The notes under the pieces: model-generated | What the model saw: the letters and a program-made list of their open reading frames with translations, nothing else | Told to the model about the DNA's origin: nothing | The model's database searches: none | Program-made: the position numbers and the translations under genes | Assembly: GCF_963678975.1 (NCBI RefSeq) | Contig: NC_089277.1 | Coordinates: forward strand, 24,688,672-24,752,671 | From: Dysidea avara | Taxonomy: Eukaryota; Porifera; Demospongiae; Dictyoceratida; Dysideidae | Direction of reading: 5' to 3' | DNA: 64,000 nucleotides | Shown here: positions 1 to 12,368 of the stretch, one piece after another | How positions within the stretch are numbered: the stretch's first letter is position 1 | How the letters are laid out: each line of letters opens with the position of its first letter

Positions 1-3000
1 AGTTTATTATTGTCAGGCTGGATACGACTATGAATTATAGCCATGGTAAGGATTATAATACAACTTAGTGTGATGCTTAAAGTCCTACCCACAACAATGA
101 GCATGATCATGACACTTCTGATCAGTAGTTGTATTCCAATCCAGTAAGAATATTGACTCTTCAGTGATCCTTGAAAAGCATCTATCAATGGCTTAAAACG
201 TGTAACTATGTTAAACCTCATCAGAGACTTGGTGAACAGTAATACCACATTGAGTGTTAGCAGCAAAATAAACAATACGAGACATACAGTAAATAACAAT
301 AAATACTTCCATCCAAATAGTGGAAGAGTTACATCACAACCCCATACAATTGTAACAGCATTATCTGGTACGGTAATTATTTTAGCATAAAAGAATATTG
401 TACCAATGACCTGCAGTATACTCGTGTAAGTAAGTACAAACAAGGTTACTAGTACTGGTAGTGCTCGGTTAAACGTTAACCGATAAAGTTTGGTGGAGTA
501 GCGACTACCTATAGTAAAGAACAATATTATGATCATCAAATAAAAAGGGTACACTAACTGCAACCACTTTTTAGCATACATATCCATTCCATTGTAGAAA
601 CACATCTCGAAACATGATCTGAGATTAGTAATAGACATGTAAACAGAAAGTGGTGTTATCAGTCTTTCTTGAATATGGAAATATAAATTGTTTAATATGT
701 ACATGATGTTGACATAGAAAATTATTCCATTAATAGTTCCTGTTGTCACTGTAAAATTAAGAAAAAAGAGAATGAAAACTAAGAGCAAACCAGTGAAAAG
801 TATAAAAACAATAAAAAACAAGTTCCAATTGGAACACTTTTTACACTGTCTTGACCCAAACACTACGCTGTAGTTTTTTTCGCACACTGAGCAAAGCAGA
901 CCAGTTCTATGTGGCTGACATTGAACATCTGGATAACGCAAATTCATCCATGTTATGCCTTTTTGGCAATATTCAATAGGACAAATTGTTGATATATTGT
1001 ACTTGTGTGCTGAACTTTCTGATTGAATTCCTGAAATGTAAATATTAGACACTCGTCTCACCGTTTGATAACAAATCATACAGTCATTGATGTAGTTACT
1101 AACGTGAGGGTCACAGCCACATATTCCTTTGTTAAGTGCAAATCCTAATGGACAAGAGAGGAGGCTAACATTGAAAGTATCATAATCAGTAAACAGGTTT
1201 GGTTGTGCTGAAAGAAGTAACTGACATTCTCTTATTGGTTGGTCTAAATTTACAGCGATAGTAAAATGTACATTTTTTGTTTGATTGCGATTAAACACAT
1301 GTTTCACAGTATCAGAATCACCAATTTTACAGATGGACTTTGGCATATTATCACTACATGTTTCAGCATACAAGATACCAATATCTTCAGTATTGTAAGG
1401 GAGGCACAAATCCACAGTCAAATTTTGTCCAGGATATATAGGGCCTAATTGATCAAAATTGCAATCATGTTTCAAAAATTGTGGGCTATAACAAACCGTA
1501 CTGTGTAAACTTAACTGATGTTGCAAAGTGTTATTCTTCAGTCTTATATTAACAACTTTGTTGTGTACGGAAAAAGGAGTGGAATTTTGAAATTCTGAAT
1601 TTTTAGTCCAATTACACTGTGACGTTAATTTATTAATTGAGTCAACTTTTTTAACCAATTCAGCATCAGGCGAGTCTTTATAGTCAAAGAACAGATTAAT
1701 ATGAAAATCTTCAGGCTTGCTATTATCTGGTAGATAATACTGAAATAAACAATATGGGTAAGGGTGGTTTAAGGTGGTAACTACTTTAATCATTTCATTA
1801 CGCACTATATTGTTTCTAAATGTTAAGTTGGCATTACCCAACAGAACCAAGAAAGATAATTCAGGGTGCAAGTTAAAAATCTGATTCACATCGTTATCTT
1901 CAAATAATGTACAATTTGAGAAATTTAATAGTGATGATGATGACCGAATAATTTCAATGGCATTATTATTGATAAATCTTGTAGATCCATTGAAGTGCAC
2001 TTGAGCATCTGATAATAAAAGAAGTTGGTAGTTATTATTATAACTGATATCAGTTTGTCCAGTAAAATGTAATTGTCCATTTATTAATGAAATCAGTTCG
2101 TAAGCAATTGTTGCAAAAATTTTAGTAATTCCATTAAGCCTCATTTGTGCATCTGAGAGTGAAATAAGTTGAGAAGCATAATTTTTTGTAAATGTAGTAT
2201 TACCATTAAATTGAATTTGTCCATTTGTTAATAATATTAAACTATCAGAATATTCAATATCATTGTATTGTACAATAAAGTAACCCTCAGTGGAAATTGA
2301 GATGGAGTAATGATGATTCAACTTTGGAAAATCAGATACATGCATCACTCTCAATAAAGCGAGAATGTTTCCTTCAAAAAGCACATTGGTAAGCACGATA
2401 TCTAGCTTAAATTCTGAACACTTTGATGAACTTGCAAGCAGCAAAATTGAATTACTTCCATTGGCTAATGCATGGGTGTTGTATAAAAATGAAACCTGAA
2501 CAAATGTCACAGTAACTCGTGGGTAATATTTGGTTGAATTATTAATACTAGTGAAGTTATCTGAATAATGAAATTCAAGGAAGTGTGATAGAATACTAAA
2601 ATTGACAACACAGTTATGAAACTTAATCCTGCTTTGTGATGAAGAATCAACTTCAATTTGTATAACACTGTTGTAAGTTTCTACAGAACTGAATGAGGCA
2701 TTACTGATGGAAATGTAAGCATTGAAATGGTATATTAGAATTTTAATCATACTCTTTTTAGCAATACAGATGTGTGGTTGACTATGATCAATTAGTTTGA
2801 AGTCATTAATGCTGAAATAGATGTCTTCTTCACTTATTACACGTCCATCATAACTCCAGTGTATTGCCAAACTGTATGCAATAGTAGGTAAAGTGTAAAG
2901 GTCATCTTTAGTTATGGTAACTGTGACATTATTAAGTGAGTTGTTTCCTATCACATTGTAACCTACTATAGCATACCCTACTGGGTCAAAAATGATTACA

Positions 3001-3467
3001 TTGACAACTTGTAAATGAATACAAGAATCAAAAAATATGCTTGCCCAGTAGTAATCTTGTACAACACCATATCCTGATCTTTTGGTCAACAATCCTACAG
3101 AGCTTCCACATTGATCAAAGATTAAAGTTTGTATTAGCAAGTTAACCACATTGTAGAAATGTATGTGATGGTGTGGTAAGCAATTAATTACACTTCCAGG
3201 TACAACAGAGCCATCGCTACTTCCTTTACCAATCATAGACAAGTTAGCAACATTCTGCACAGTCAAATCACCTTTACTATGGAAGTAATTTCCTTCACCA
3301 AAAACAAATATGGAATTGGACTTGAAAAACAAATCACTGTGGTTAATGAAGAACTGCAGTGTATGACAAGTCTCAGATGGCTGCTCTTTGCACACATCAT
3401 CAGGTTGAACATGATAGACATTGTGAGTTGCAAATGTAACTGTCAGTAGTCCAATAAACAAGTATGG
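1..3467 (-). CDS. Family copy A: beta-helix / polytopic membrane protein, main exon, C-terminus cut by window edge
   Basis: An open frame runs on the minus strand from about 3467 to the window edge without a stop; the frame at 3423 and at 12 is the same. The product starts with a hydrophobic stretch and a His-Asn-Val-Tyr-His-Val-Gln-Pro-Asp-Asp motif shared by all copies. It continues with beta-helix-like repeats (short strands with Asn-rich turns, many NxS/T sequons), a Cys-rich EGF-like part and membrane segments, and is cut in the sixth hydrophobic segment, about 110 residues before the expected end. It is closest to copies B and D. There is no ATG at the exon start: an AG acceptor (ctgtatag) lies at 3468, and a matching first exon is at 3843-3861. 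Relative to B and D the signal-peptide part is 8 bp shorter, so the phase-1 first exon does not join in frame at the usual acceptor. Function unknown; a surface receptor-like protein is inferred. Confidence 0.75.
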
Positions 3468-3842
3468 CTATACAGTTAAAAATGGAACATGTTAATCAGG
3501 ACACTTACAAATAAGAACACCTGTGTAACCTGGACACTTGATAATGGTCCTAAAGCATCCCTTAGCACATAGCAGACTTAGCAAATCAGTACACCTTGAT
3601 AATCAGGACACTTTGATTGGTCCCAAGCTATAGACCATAATATAATAGCTACAATATTTGCATAACATTGCATGCAGTTTATGTTGTAGGAAGCCTATAC
3701 ATGTTATTTAAATACTGTATGCATTCCAAATAAACAAACATAGTGATTGAAACATGACCGATGATTACATGATTGTGTATACATATATGCATAGGTTGTT
3801 TTGTGGACATGTTTTATAACAGCTATTTCACTATGTATGTAC
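3468..3842 (-). other. Putative intron 1 of copy A, containing an old MITE-like repeat
   Basis: This lies between the proposed first exon and the acceptor of the main exon. About 3495-3640 carries repeated AATCAGGACACTT / GGTCC words on both sides of a centre, like the ends of decayed mariner-type MITEs. No coding sequence was seen. Confidence 0.35.
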
Positions 3843-3861
3843 CTTGTACTTCCTTCATCAT
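3843..3861 (-). other. Predicted first coding exon of copy A
   Basis: On the minus strand, ATG ATG AAG GAA GTA CAA G is followed by GTACAT, a donor-like sequence in phase 1. It matches the first exons proposed for C (20457-20469) and F (58212-58224), which end in the same Val-Gln plus one G. The conserved length, phase and ending across copies support it. Transcript evidence is not available here. Confidence 0.5.
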
Positions 3862-6120
3862 GACTGAACACATTGTGAATTATCAGAACAGCAAAACATA
3901 AGTTAGACTACTTCACTACACAAGAAATACCACTATCATGACAACAAACATGTTATACTGAATATTTGGATAATGAAACTAAAAACACAAGACAGAATGC
4001 TGCATTCATATGAACAAGATAAACATCAGTTAGACCATTGCTGCAATGTATGTTGTGTATGTATACAGTATATACTTATACACAAACAATTGCTTATCTG
4101 CATCATCAACAAATGTGCTACAGTATATTGAATCCTTTAAATACTGAAACTCTGATTCAAGCATGAGGCCATAGTTTCATATAAACAAGACATTTTACTA
4201 ACACACACACGCACACACACACGCACGCACACACACTACACACAATAAACACACTACGCACAATACACACACACACACGTTCACACACACAATATTGTAT
4301 ACTGCATGCTTGGAAGTTGAGGTATGTGTATCATTATTCTAGTGAAAAAATAATTTAAAACAATTAAAAGATAGCAAATAGAGAAAGAAAACCAAGAAAC
4401 AAGAGCCAAACAAGTCAGAATGTTAAACTGCTCTAGGACTACAATGGAACATGTCAAGTGCTTTAAAGCCTAACACTTGAAATTGTCACACACGGATCTT
4501 TGTATTTGGACTCATGGTACATATGTACCACATATTGTTAGACAATTAGAAAAGTTTGAAAAGTATGCTGAAATTGCTGCTACGGAACCCCATGCATTAT
4601 GATGCATGTTCTTGCTAAGATTAATACATGTAGCTGGCTACATGCATGTATTTAGCTATTCTTAACTAAATGCTGCAAATAACAATTTTAAACTGCAGCT
4701 GCCATTACAAGAAAGAAGGAGATTACAATGTAACCATAAAGTCTCTTCTACTGGTGTGTGATACTGCATGGACTGCATTGGATGAAATGAGATCAATAAT
4801 CCTTAAACCAATCCAACACTGAAGTGCAGTGTAGCGAAGTTTAAACTTTCTTAGGAAAACAACCAAAAATCTGGACCAGCTTAACACTAATAGTCCCATC
4901 ATATCTGCAAAGCTTACAATTTGTCAACTGTGGCTACATCATTTGATTTTGGAAACCCAGTCTTATGAAATACATAAAAATTCACACTATATGTGTCACC
5001 GCTAAAGCACTTATGCACATAGTAAAATATTTCACATAATTTGTTGTAATTTAAGGTACTGACTAGTGATTTTATTCAGACACTGTAAAGCTGATTGGAA
5101 GTTTAAAATGCCTTATTTTAATACTAACTGATTTTCCAACAGTCAGTCACAAATCTAAAGTTATTCATGCTAATCAGTGCAGCAACACCCTTGGCCATGT
5201 ACACCTGACAGGTATGAGCAGTGTATATCCATTGAGTAAAATGGACAATACCATCGCTGCATTTGGTATCAGAGAAGCTGATCACAATCAAGAATATTAA
5301 AATATTTTTGAGAGGCAGTTCCTTAACTCTTGAAATAAGCAATTATCACTCATTCACAGCCTGCTACACCAGGATAATTATGTGAAACTTGTTTGACTAT
5401 CCCAATGTCTCTACATGTACCACTGTAATTGACTAAGAACATAAATGAGGACACAACTGATCACAATTGGAACAAAATAGAGAAAAATTAGAGTCACAGT
5501 ATTGCTCAAAAGTATAAGCAACATCATAAACATAATAGACTCAGGCCTATCCCAATTGCCTCCAATTTTCCTCAGTTCCCTGCCTATCACACTTACCTGA
5601 CTGTTGTTTATGCACACAGATCTTGGAGCAACACAGATAATTAATGCTCATATGTAATTTAAATTATTATAGTTTCATGGGCACATGGCGAAATCACATA
5701 CAGCAGCTGAGCAATCATTTACAGTTATGAATAGCAGCAGTTGTGGTGACTTGTGAGTAAAGTGATTCATATGTTAAAGAGTTCAGTTATGAATTCAAGC
5801 TCACACGCAATGCACAAAAGGGCATAGCTAAATGATCATGCACCTTGTGTGTGAAATAGTTTCTACAATGTGACTAACAGCTCCTGTAGCCTAGCTGCTG
5901 TATGTCTAGCTTATAATAATACCACGAGCCTTTGTAGGAGAGTATTACCAGTACAGACTGTACATGAAACCCCCTTGGATCTGTCACTGTTTATATGGTA
6001 AGGTTGTTGTTGTTGCAAGTAAACCTTTTCCATGACAGGTATGACTGATCTGATATTGAAGTATGGTATCCCTGACTCCTCACCTAAAATAGAAAATGTG
6101 TGTAGCTACATATATATAGA
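3862..6120. other. Spacer between copies A and B, no convincing gene
   Basis: AT-rich DNA with only short open frames. Parts of 3880-4200 align by eye with B's upstream region at 10750-10910. The part 5450-6298 aligns with the 3' flank of copy D (30650-31812), so this is duplicated family spacer. A good donor (CAG then GTAAGTG, minus strand) sits near 5592 and recurs near D's flank at about 30770. It could belong to a 5' untranslated exon, which is unproven. Confidence 0.5.
4200..4290. repeat. (CA)n microsatellite
   Basis: An imperfect AC dinucleotide run with CG and CT interruptions, in the A-B spacer. Confidence 0.9.
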
Positions 6121-6127
6121 ATGAAAC

Positions 6128-6138
6128 TTTATTTTATT
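6128..6138 (-). promoter_or_regulatory. Poly(A) signals of copy B
   Basis: Two overlapping AATAAA hexamers on the minus strand lie about 165 bp beyond the B stop. The same arrangement and flanking sequence occurs after copy D (31649-31654), at about the same distance from its stop. Confidence 0.5.
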
Positions 6139-6298
6139 ATTCACTCTAGGCATGGTGTGTAGTATAATATTAAATTTTACCTTGCACAGCAAAGTATAAA
6201 CTCATTGCGAGTACACATGTATATTGTCAGCATAATTGCATATAACGACACCAGTTTACATCAGTATTATTATTATGTTTCTTTAGCACATTGGATAG

Positions 6299-9200
6299 CT
6301 AGTCTTCACCAATCAAAGGTTCTCTAAAGTCAGTATAGGCAAAGCCAACCTCTGGAATCTCTAATGCAGTGGTATCATTGGGTTTGTGCTCTTGTTGATT
6401 TTTCACAATACTACTCCAAGCATTTAATACCTTATTCTTCAGCTTTCTGCAAGGAGTTACAAATTTTAATACATGATAAACTATTATCATAGCAAACTGA
6501 ATGAATGACAGACCAACCAGTACATTTACTGTGATAACATTTAGTGTTTCACTTCCATTCAGTATGAGTGCCACACATATCACAACATAGTTGTAGAGTA
6601 GCAGTAACTCTTGTAAGTTATTTAGTTTATTATTGTCAGGCTGGATACGACTATGAATTATAGCCATGGTAAGGATTATAATACAACTTAGTGTGATGCT
6701 TAAAGTTCTGCCGAGAATGAGAAGCACAATCATGACACTTCTGATCAGTAATTGTATTCCAATCCAGTAAGAATATTGACTCTTCAGTGATCCTTGAAAA
6801 GCATCTATTAGTGGCTTAAAACGTGCAACTATGTTAAACCTCATCAGAGACTTGGTGAATAGTAGCACCACATTGAGCGCTAGCAGCGAAATAAACAATA
6901 CAATACACACAATAAATAACAGTAAATACTTCCATCCAAATAGTGGAAGAGTTGCATCACAAACCCATACATATGTAACAGAATTATCTGGCACAGTAAT
7001 CACTTTAGTATAAAAGAATATTGTGGCAATGACCTGCAGCATGCTGGTGTAAGAAAGCATAAACAAGGTTGCTAGTACTGGTAGTGCTCTGTTAAATGTT
7101 AACCGGTAAAGCTTGATGGAGTAACGACTGCCGATTGTAAAGAACAGCATTATGACCATCAAATAAAAAGGGTACACTAACTGTAACCACTTTTTAGCAT
7201 ATATATCCATTCCATTGTAGAAACACATCTCAAAACATGATGTCAGATTAGTAATAGATATGTAAACAGAAAGTGGTGTTATCAGTCTATCTTGTATATG
7301 GAAATAAGAATTGTTTATGTACATGATGTTATCATAGAAAATTATTCCATTAATAGTTCCTGTTGTCACTGTAAAATTAAGAAAAAAAAGAAAGAAAACT
7401 AAGAGCAAACCAGTGAAATGTATAAAGGTAATAAAAAGCAAGTGCCAGTTTGTACACTTTTTACACTGTCTTGACCCAAACACCATACTGTAGTTTCTTT
7501 CACACACTGAGCACAGTAGACCAGTTCTGTGTGACTGACATTGAGCATCTGGATTGTGTAAGTTTATCCTTGTTGTGTCTTGTAGACAATAGTTAATAGG
7601 ACACATTGTTGATATATTATACTTATGAGTTGAACTTTCAGATTCAATTCCTGAGATGTACACATTAGACAGTCGTCTCACTGTTTGATAACAAATTTTA
7701 CAGTCACTTTTTGCTAAGATGAGGGTCACAGTTACAGATTCCTTTGTTAAGTGCAAACCCTAATGGACAAGGAAGAAGACTAACATTAAAGGTGTCATAA
7801 TAAGTGAACAAGTTTGGCTGTGCTGAAAGAAGTAACTGGCATCTGTCATTCTTGGTTGGTTTAAATTTGCAGCAATAGTGAAATACACTTTCTTTACTTG
7901 ATTGCGATTAAATACATGTTTCACACTGTCAGAATCAGAGATTTTAGATATGGAGGTTGGCATATTAGAACTGCGTGTTTCAGCATACAAGATCTCCACA
8001 TCTTCAGCATTGTAAGGCAGACACAAATCCACAGTCAAATTTTGTCCAGGATATATTGGACCTAACCGATCATCATTGCAATCATATTCTAAGGATTGCT
8101 GGCAGGAACAAACTGTACTGTGCTTACTTAGCTGATATGATAAAGTGTCATTCATGAGTCTTATATTGATGATCTTGCTGTGGACAGCAAAAGAAGTGGA
8201 ATCTTGAAATGCCGCCTCATAAGTTCAATTACACTGTAATGTTAATTTGTTTATTGAGTCAATTTCTCTAAATAATTCAGCATCAGGTGAGTCTATATAA
8301 TCGAACAACAAATTAATCTGAAAATCTTCAGGTTTGTTATTTTCTGGTACATAATACTGAAACAAACAATACGGGTAAGGATGGTTGTATATGGTGACTA
8401 CTTTAATGATTTCATCCCTCACTATGTTGTTGCTAAAGGTTACATTAGCATTACCCAGCAACACCAGATAAGATAATTTAGGATACAAAGTTATAATCTG
8501 CATAACATCATTACCTCCAAATAATGTGCTATTTGAGAAATATAATAGTGATGATGTCGATTGGATAATCTCAATGGCATCGTTGTTAGTAAATCTTGTG
8601 GATCCATTATAGTATGCCTGAGCATCTGACAATAACAGAAGCTCATAATCATTGTTAGAATTGAATTGAGTTTCTCCAAAAACTTGCAATTCCCCACTTA
8701 TTGGATTCAATGAATACAAAAATTGACACTTTGTATCAATTTTTGTATTCAATGAATGGCAATGAGTGTATAAGCACTTGTTTGGAAGATTCTACTGATT
8801 CCATTAAACTCGATTTGAGCATCTATAAGCAAAATAAGTTTAGAAGCACAATTTTTAGAAAAGTTGGTAATACCATTAAATTGAATTTGTACATTTCCCA
8901 ATAGTATTAAACTACCACGATATTCAATATTATTGTCTTGCACAATATAATGTCCCTTGGTGGAAATTGAAACAGCATAATGATTATTAAACTTTTGCGA
9001 ATCTGATATCACTCTCACTAATTCCAGCTTATTTCCTTGAAACAGTACATTCGTAAATTTGATATCTAGCTTTAGCTGTAAACATTTTGATGAAGTGGTT
9101 AGCTGTATAATTGAGTTACTATCATTGATCAAAGCATAGATGTTGTATAAAATTGAAATCTCAACAAATGTCACAGTAATTCGTGGGTGGTATTTGGTTG

Positions 9201-10139
9201 AATCAGTGGTACTGGAGCAGTTATCTGTATAATGAAAGTCAAGGAAATGTGATAGAACATTCATTATGACAATGTAATTGCGGAAATTAATCCTACTATG
9301 TAATGAAGAGTCAACATCAATCTGTATTATGCTGTTGTAAGTTTCTATGTGTCCGAATAAGGCATTATCAATGGATATAAATGCATTGAATTGGTATACT
9401 AGTATTTGAATCATACTTCTATCAGCAAAGCAGATGAGTGGCTCATGATAATCAATTATCATAAAGTTATTAACGTTGAAATAGACTTCTTTCAATTTCA
9501 TATCACTTCCATCATAACTCCAGTGTATTGCCAAACTGCATGCAATAGAAAGTAAAGTGTAAAAATATTCTTTAGTGATGATGAGTTAGAAATTTTCAAG
9601 TGAGCTATTTCCTATCACGTTGTGACCTACTATAGCATAACCTATCGGATCATAAATGACCACATTTATAACTTGTAAATGAATGCAATAATTGAAAAAT
9701 ATGCTCGCCCAGTAATAATGTTGATAAACACCATATCCTGATCTTTGAGTAAACAATCCTAAATAGCTGCCACATTCATCAAAGGTTAAATTTTTAATTA
9801 GCAAGTTAACCACATTGTAAAAATGCATGTGATTGTGCGATAAGCACCTGATTACACTTTTTGGTGGGAGAGAGTCATTGGTACTTCCTGTACCAATCAG
9901 TGACAAGTCAGTGAAATTCTGCACTATCAAATCACTTTCACTGTGAAAGTATTCTCCTTCAGCAAAAAGAAACATGGCATTGGATGTGAAGAACAAATCA
10001 CTGTAGATAGCAAAGAACTGCAATGTATGGCAAATTTCAGATGACTGCTGATTACATGTATCATCAGGTTGAACATGATAGACATTGTGAGAAGCACGTG
10101 TAACTGTCAGTACTCCAGTAAGCACAGCAAAGAGTATGG
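6299..10139 (-). pseudogene. Family copy B, decayed
   Basis: This is a full-length relative of A and D, with signal peptide, HNVYHVQPDD motif, beta-helix region, Cys-rich part, membrane domain and the terminal REPLIGED. Breaks seen by comparison with D: an in-frame TAA at 9586-9588 (GAA to TAA); a palindromic insertion at 8705-8757 that shifts the frame; Trp TGG to TGA at 8225-8227; a 1-bp deletion near 7845; and a 5-bp deletion near 7710 that restores the frame. The last 485 residues, including all membrane segments, are open. The main exon begins after the acceptor at 10140 (gctgtag). The ATG of the matching first exon at 10718-10733 has become ATT. It is almost certainly a pseudogene. A truncated C-terminal product from an internal start cannot be excluded but has no support. 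Confidence 0.85.
8705..8757. repeat. Small palindromic insertion in copy B
   Basis: An 11-bp direct repeat, ATTCAATGAAT, flanks a 31-bp insert whose ends are inverted repeats (ACAAAAATTGA and its complement). Copies A and D lack it. It shifts the reading frame of B. Confidence 0.8.
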
Positions 10140-10365
10140 CTACAGCAACATAATATATTATACAGTCACATATAATAATAGCTGTAACATACATACTGTG
10201 TATAATGTGCTGTAAGTACATGCATGGGATTGTGACATAGCTACAGCATTACTCATTATTACTGACCATCTTTTGTACACTGTATGTGGCTTGCTTACAC
10301 ACTATAGAAATGTGTGCACATATATAATCACACTTGTACATGTGTAAATGTATCACAACAGCCAC

Positions 10366-10704
10366 TATAGTATGTACAAGTTGAGCTGGATCCTTGAAAA
10401 CATTTAATAACTTACAGATGCAATTCATTTGTAGCACTGCAAAAATATCTCAAAATCTGTCTGACACAATATTTACAGTCAATCCAAATTTTCACCAAAC
10501 ATTTCCTATAGGGAAGCCATAAAATGCAGCGTCCATTACAGGCCTTTCCTGAACTTGTAATGGAGCCAAACCATACATGTCTGTTGTTAACACCTCTGCT
10601 GTCACCACTATTCATCTGGTTGACTGAAATGTTAACTCTCAAGAAAAATCCACTTATAATTTTTAGCTGTTTTTCAGGATCCAGCTCAACTTGTACGTAC
10701 TATA
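10366..10704. mobile_element. TIR element (MITE), family M1, in intron 1 of B
   Basis: About 33-bp terminal inverted repeats begin TATAGTAYGTACAAGTTGAG at both ends. A second full copy is at 41134-41519, and the right half of a third at 47380-47500. The termini begin and end with TA, as expected for a Tc1/mariner-like insertion. No coding capacity. Confidence 0.75.
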
Positions 10705-10717
10705 ACTATAGCTATAC

Positions 10718-10733
10718 CTTGTAATTCCCTAAT
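10718..10733 (-). pseudogene. Relic of copy B first exon
   Basis: The minus strand reads ATT AGG GAA TTA CAA G followed by GTATAG. It matches A's first exon with the start ATG changed to ATT and the phase-1 donor kept. The orphan paralogue at 47514-47529 keeps the ATG but has TAA for CAA. Confidence 0.45.
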
Positions 10734-11112
10734 CTTGCACACGCTGTAATCTATCAGAACAGCATGTACACGTTAGTTTAAGGTACAGTTATTATGCTGC
10801 ACAAGTAATGCCGTTATGATGTTATATTGAATTCATTGGGTGTAGAAACTACAAACATACAGATAGAATTCAGTCATAGTTTCATATAAACAAGTACATC
10901 ATGATCAGCCAAAGCAATGTGTAATATTATATAATTATGCACAGTGTATACAACATACTAACACCTGCAATTCCTTCAAGCATGATCAACAAACATGAGG
11001 TCAGACGCACATTGTATGTCCATCCTGTTGAGGTATTATGTATGTACAGTACTTGTGCCTTGTTATGTATGCATAAACCTGTGGCATTTCATGCACACAT
11101 GTGTATGATGTG

Positions 11113-11324
11113 AAACCAGAGATTGGGTGACCTGCAGTTCGAATCCTGGGTTGGAGGGATTTTTTCCTTACTTTGGCCCCTTTTCTGTTTCACCTTATCA
11201 GCTATAAGTCATTGAAGTCTCAGTCCTTGTAATCATTGTTAGGTTAGGCAATCCTAAGGCTGCAGCACATGTTGCTGTCAGACCTTCACTTCAGTGCTGG
11301 TCATTAATAATAATAATAATAACA
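11113..11324 (+). mobile_element. tRNA-like SINE, 5'-truncated
   Basis: It contains an RNA polymerase III B-box-like word (CAGTTCGAATCC) near 11142 and ends in a (TAA)n tail at about 11306-11322. The paralogous spacer at about 47905 joins the two flanks directly, so this is an insertion. A second copy in opposite orientation is at 47100-47350. Confidence 0.7.
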
Positions 11325-12034
11325 TAACCATGCAATATGGTTAAATTTTATTACTTAAAATGATGTAGCTAATCACTTATGATATCTTAATAATTATTGT
11401 AAGTCTACACCAACTCTAACAATGTAGTATGTACAGCTATTAATGGAGGTTTGTGGTTCATAAGTTGTTGTCAGACCTTCAGTGCTGGTAACTGTAAAGA
11501 AGTAATAACAATAACTAGCTAACTGAGGATGGGGCATTATTGTACAGACAGGATTTATACCACTATGGTTTGCACTTAGTGAATCCATAGTAAAGGAACC
11601 CAGGAGTGTCTGCTTACAAAATATTGTTAATTAATGTCAAAGATTACATCCTGTGAATCACCCCCTGGCTATTGAGTAAAAATCATCACTGTCACTGATC
11701 CCTGCAACTAGTATTTAATAAAGGCCATGTACTATGATATTTACTACAATGCATGCACAATTTAGATATAAGCTGCATATATTGTGCACAAAAGTAGCTA
11801 CTATATTTAAACATCTATAAAATAATTATGCTCTTCCAATACTCATCCTGCAGATACCTGCTCATATACACCAACTACTCTGCATGGTGCATTACCTTAT
11901 TCCAAGCCCTGGATCTGCCCCTGCTAGCCATATACTGCACATTACAAAAGAGCTAGGAATGATATTCTTAGAAATTGTATCATTTGGTGAATCACAGTTT
12001 AACTGTAGACAAATCCCTTGCTGCTTGATGTTCT

Positions 12035-12171
12035 GTTATTAAAATGTAGTACCACTAGTTTCAAAGTTCAAATGCAAACTGCACCACCCTGAAAAGCTGG
12101 CATGATCAGCTTTTCAGGGTGGTGCAGTTTGCATTTGAACTTTGAAACTAGTGGTACTGCACTTTAATAAC
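12035..12171. repeat. Long hairpin formed by inverted duplication
   Basis: The arms 12048-12099 and 12107-12158 are perfect 52-bp complements with a 7-base loop. They extend outward with a few mismatches. The paralogue at 48677-48740 has only the left arm, so the right arm arose as an inverted copy after duplication. Confidence 0.85.
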
Positions 12172-12252
12172 TATTATTATTACATTATGTACTTTCAACT
12201 CTTATTACGTAACTCTGCCACTTAGAAAATACAGCAGCATATACCCTTATAC

Positions 12253-12366
12253 TGTATGTATGTATGTATGTATGTATGTATGTATGTATGTATGTATGTA
12301 TGTATGTATGTATGTATGTATGTATGTATGTATGTATGTATGTATGTATGTATGTATGTATGTACG
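12253..12366. repeat. (TGTA)n microsatellite
   Basis: About 27 tandem tetranucleotides, with more on the far side of the adjacent fold-back element (12926-12957). The paralogue near 48815 has only a few units. Open frames here (repeated His-Thr-Tyr-Ile) are artefacts. Confidence 0.95.
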
Positions 12367-12368
12367 TA

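Noticed and set aside
5411-5617. 68-codon minus-strand frame with a hydrophobic part in the A-B spacer
   Set aside because: The paralogous flank of D does not preserve the frame.
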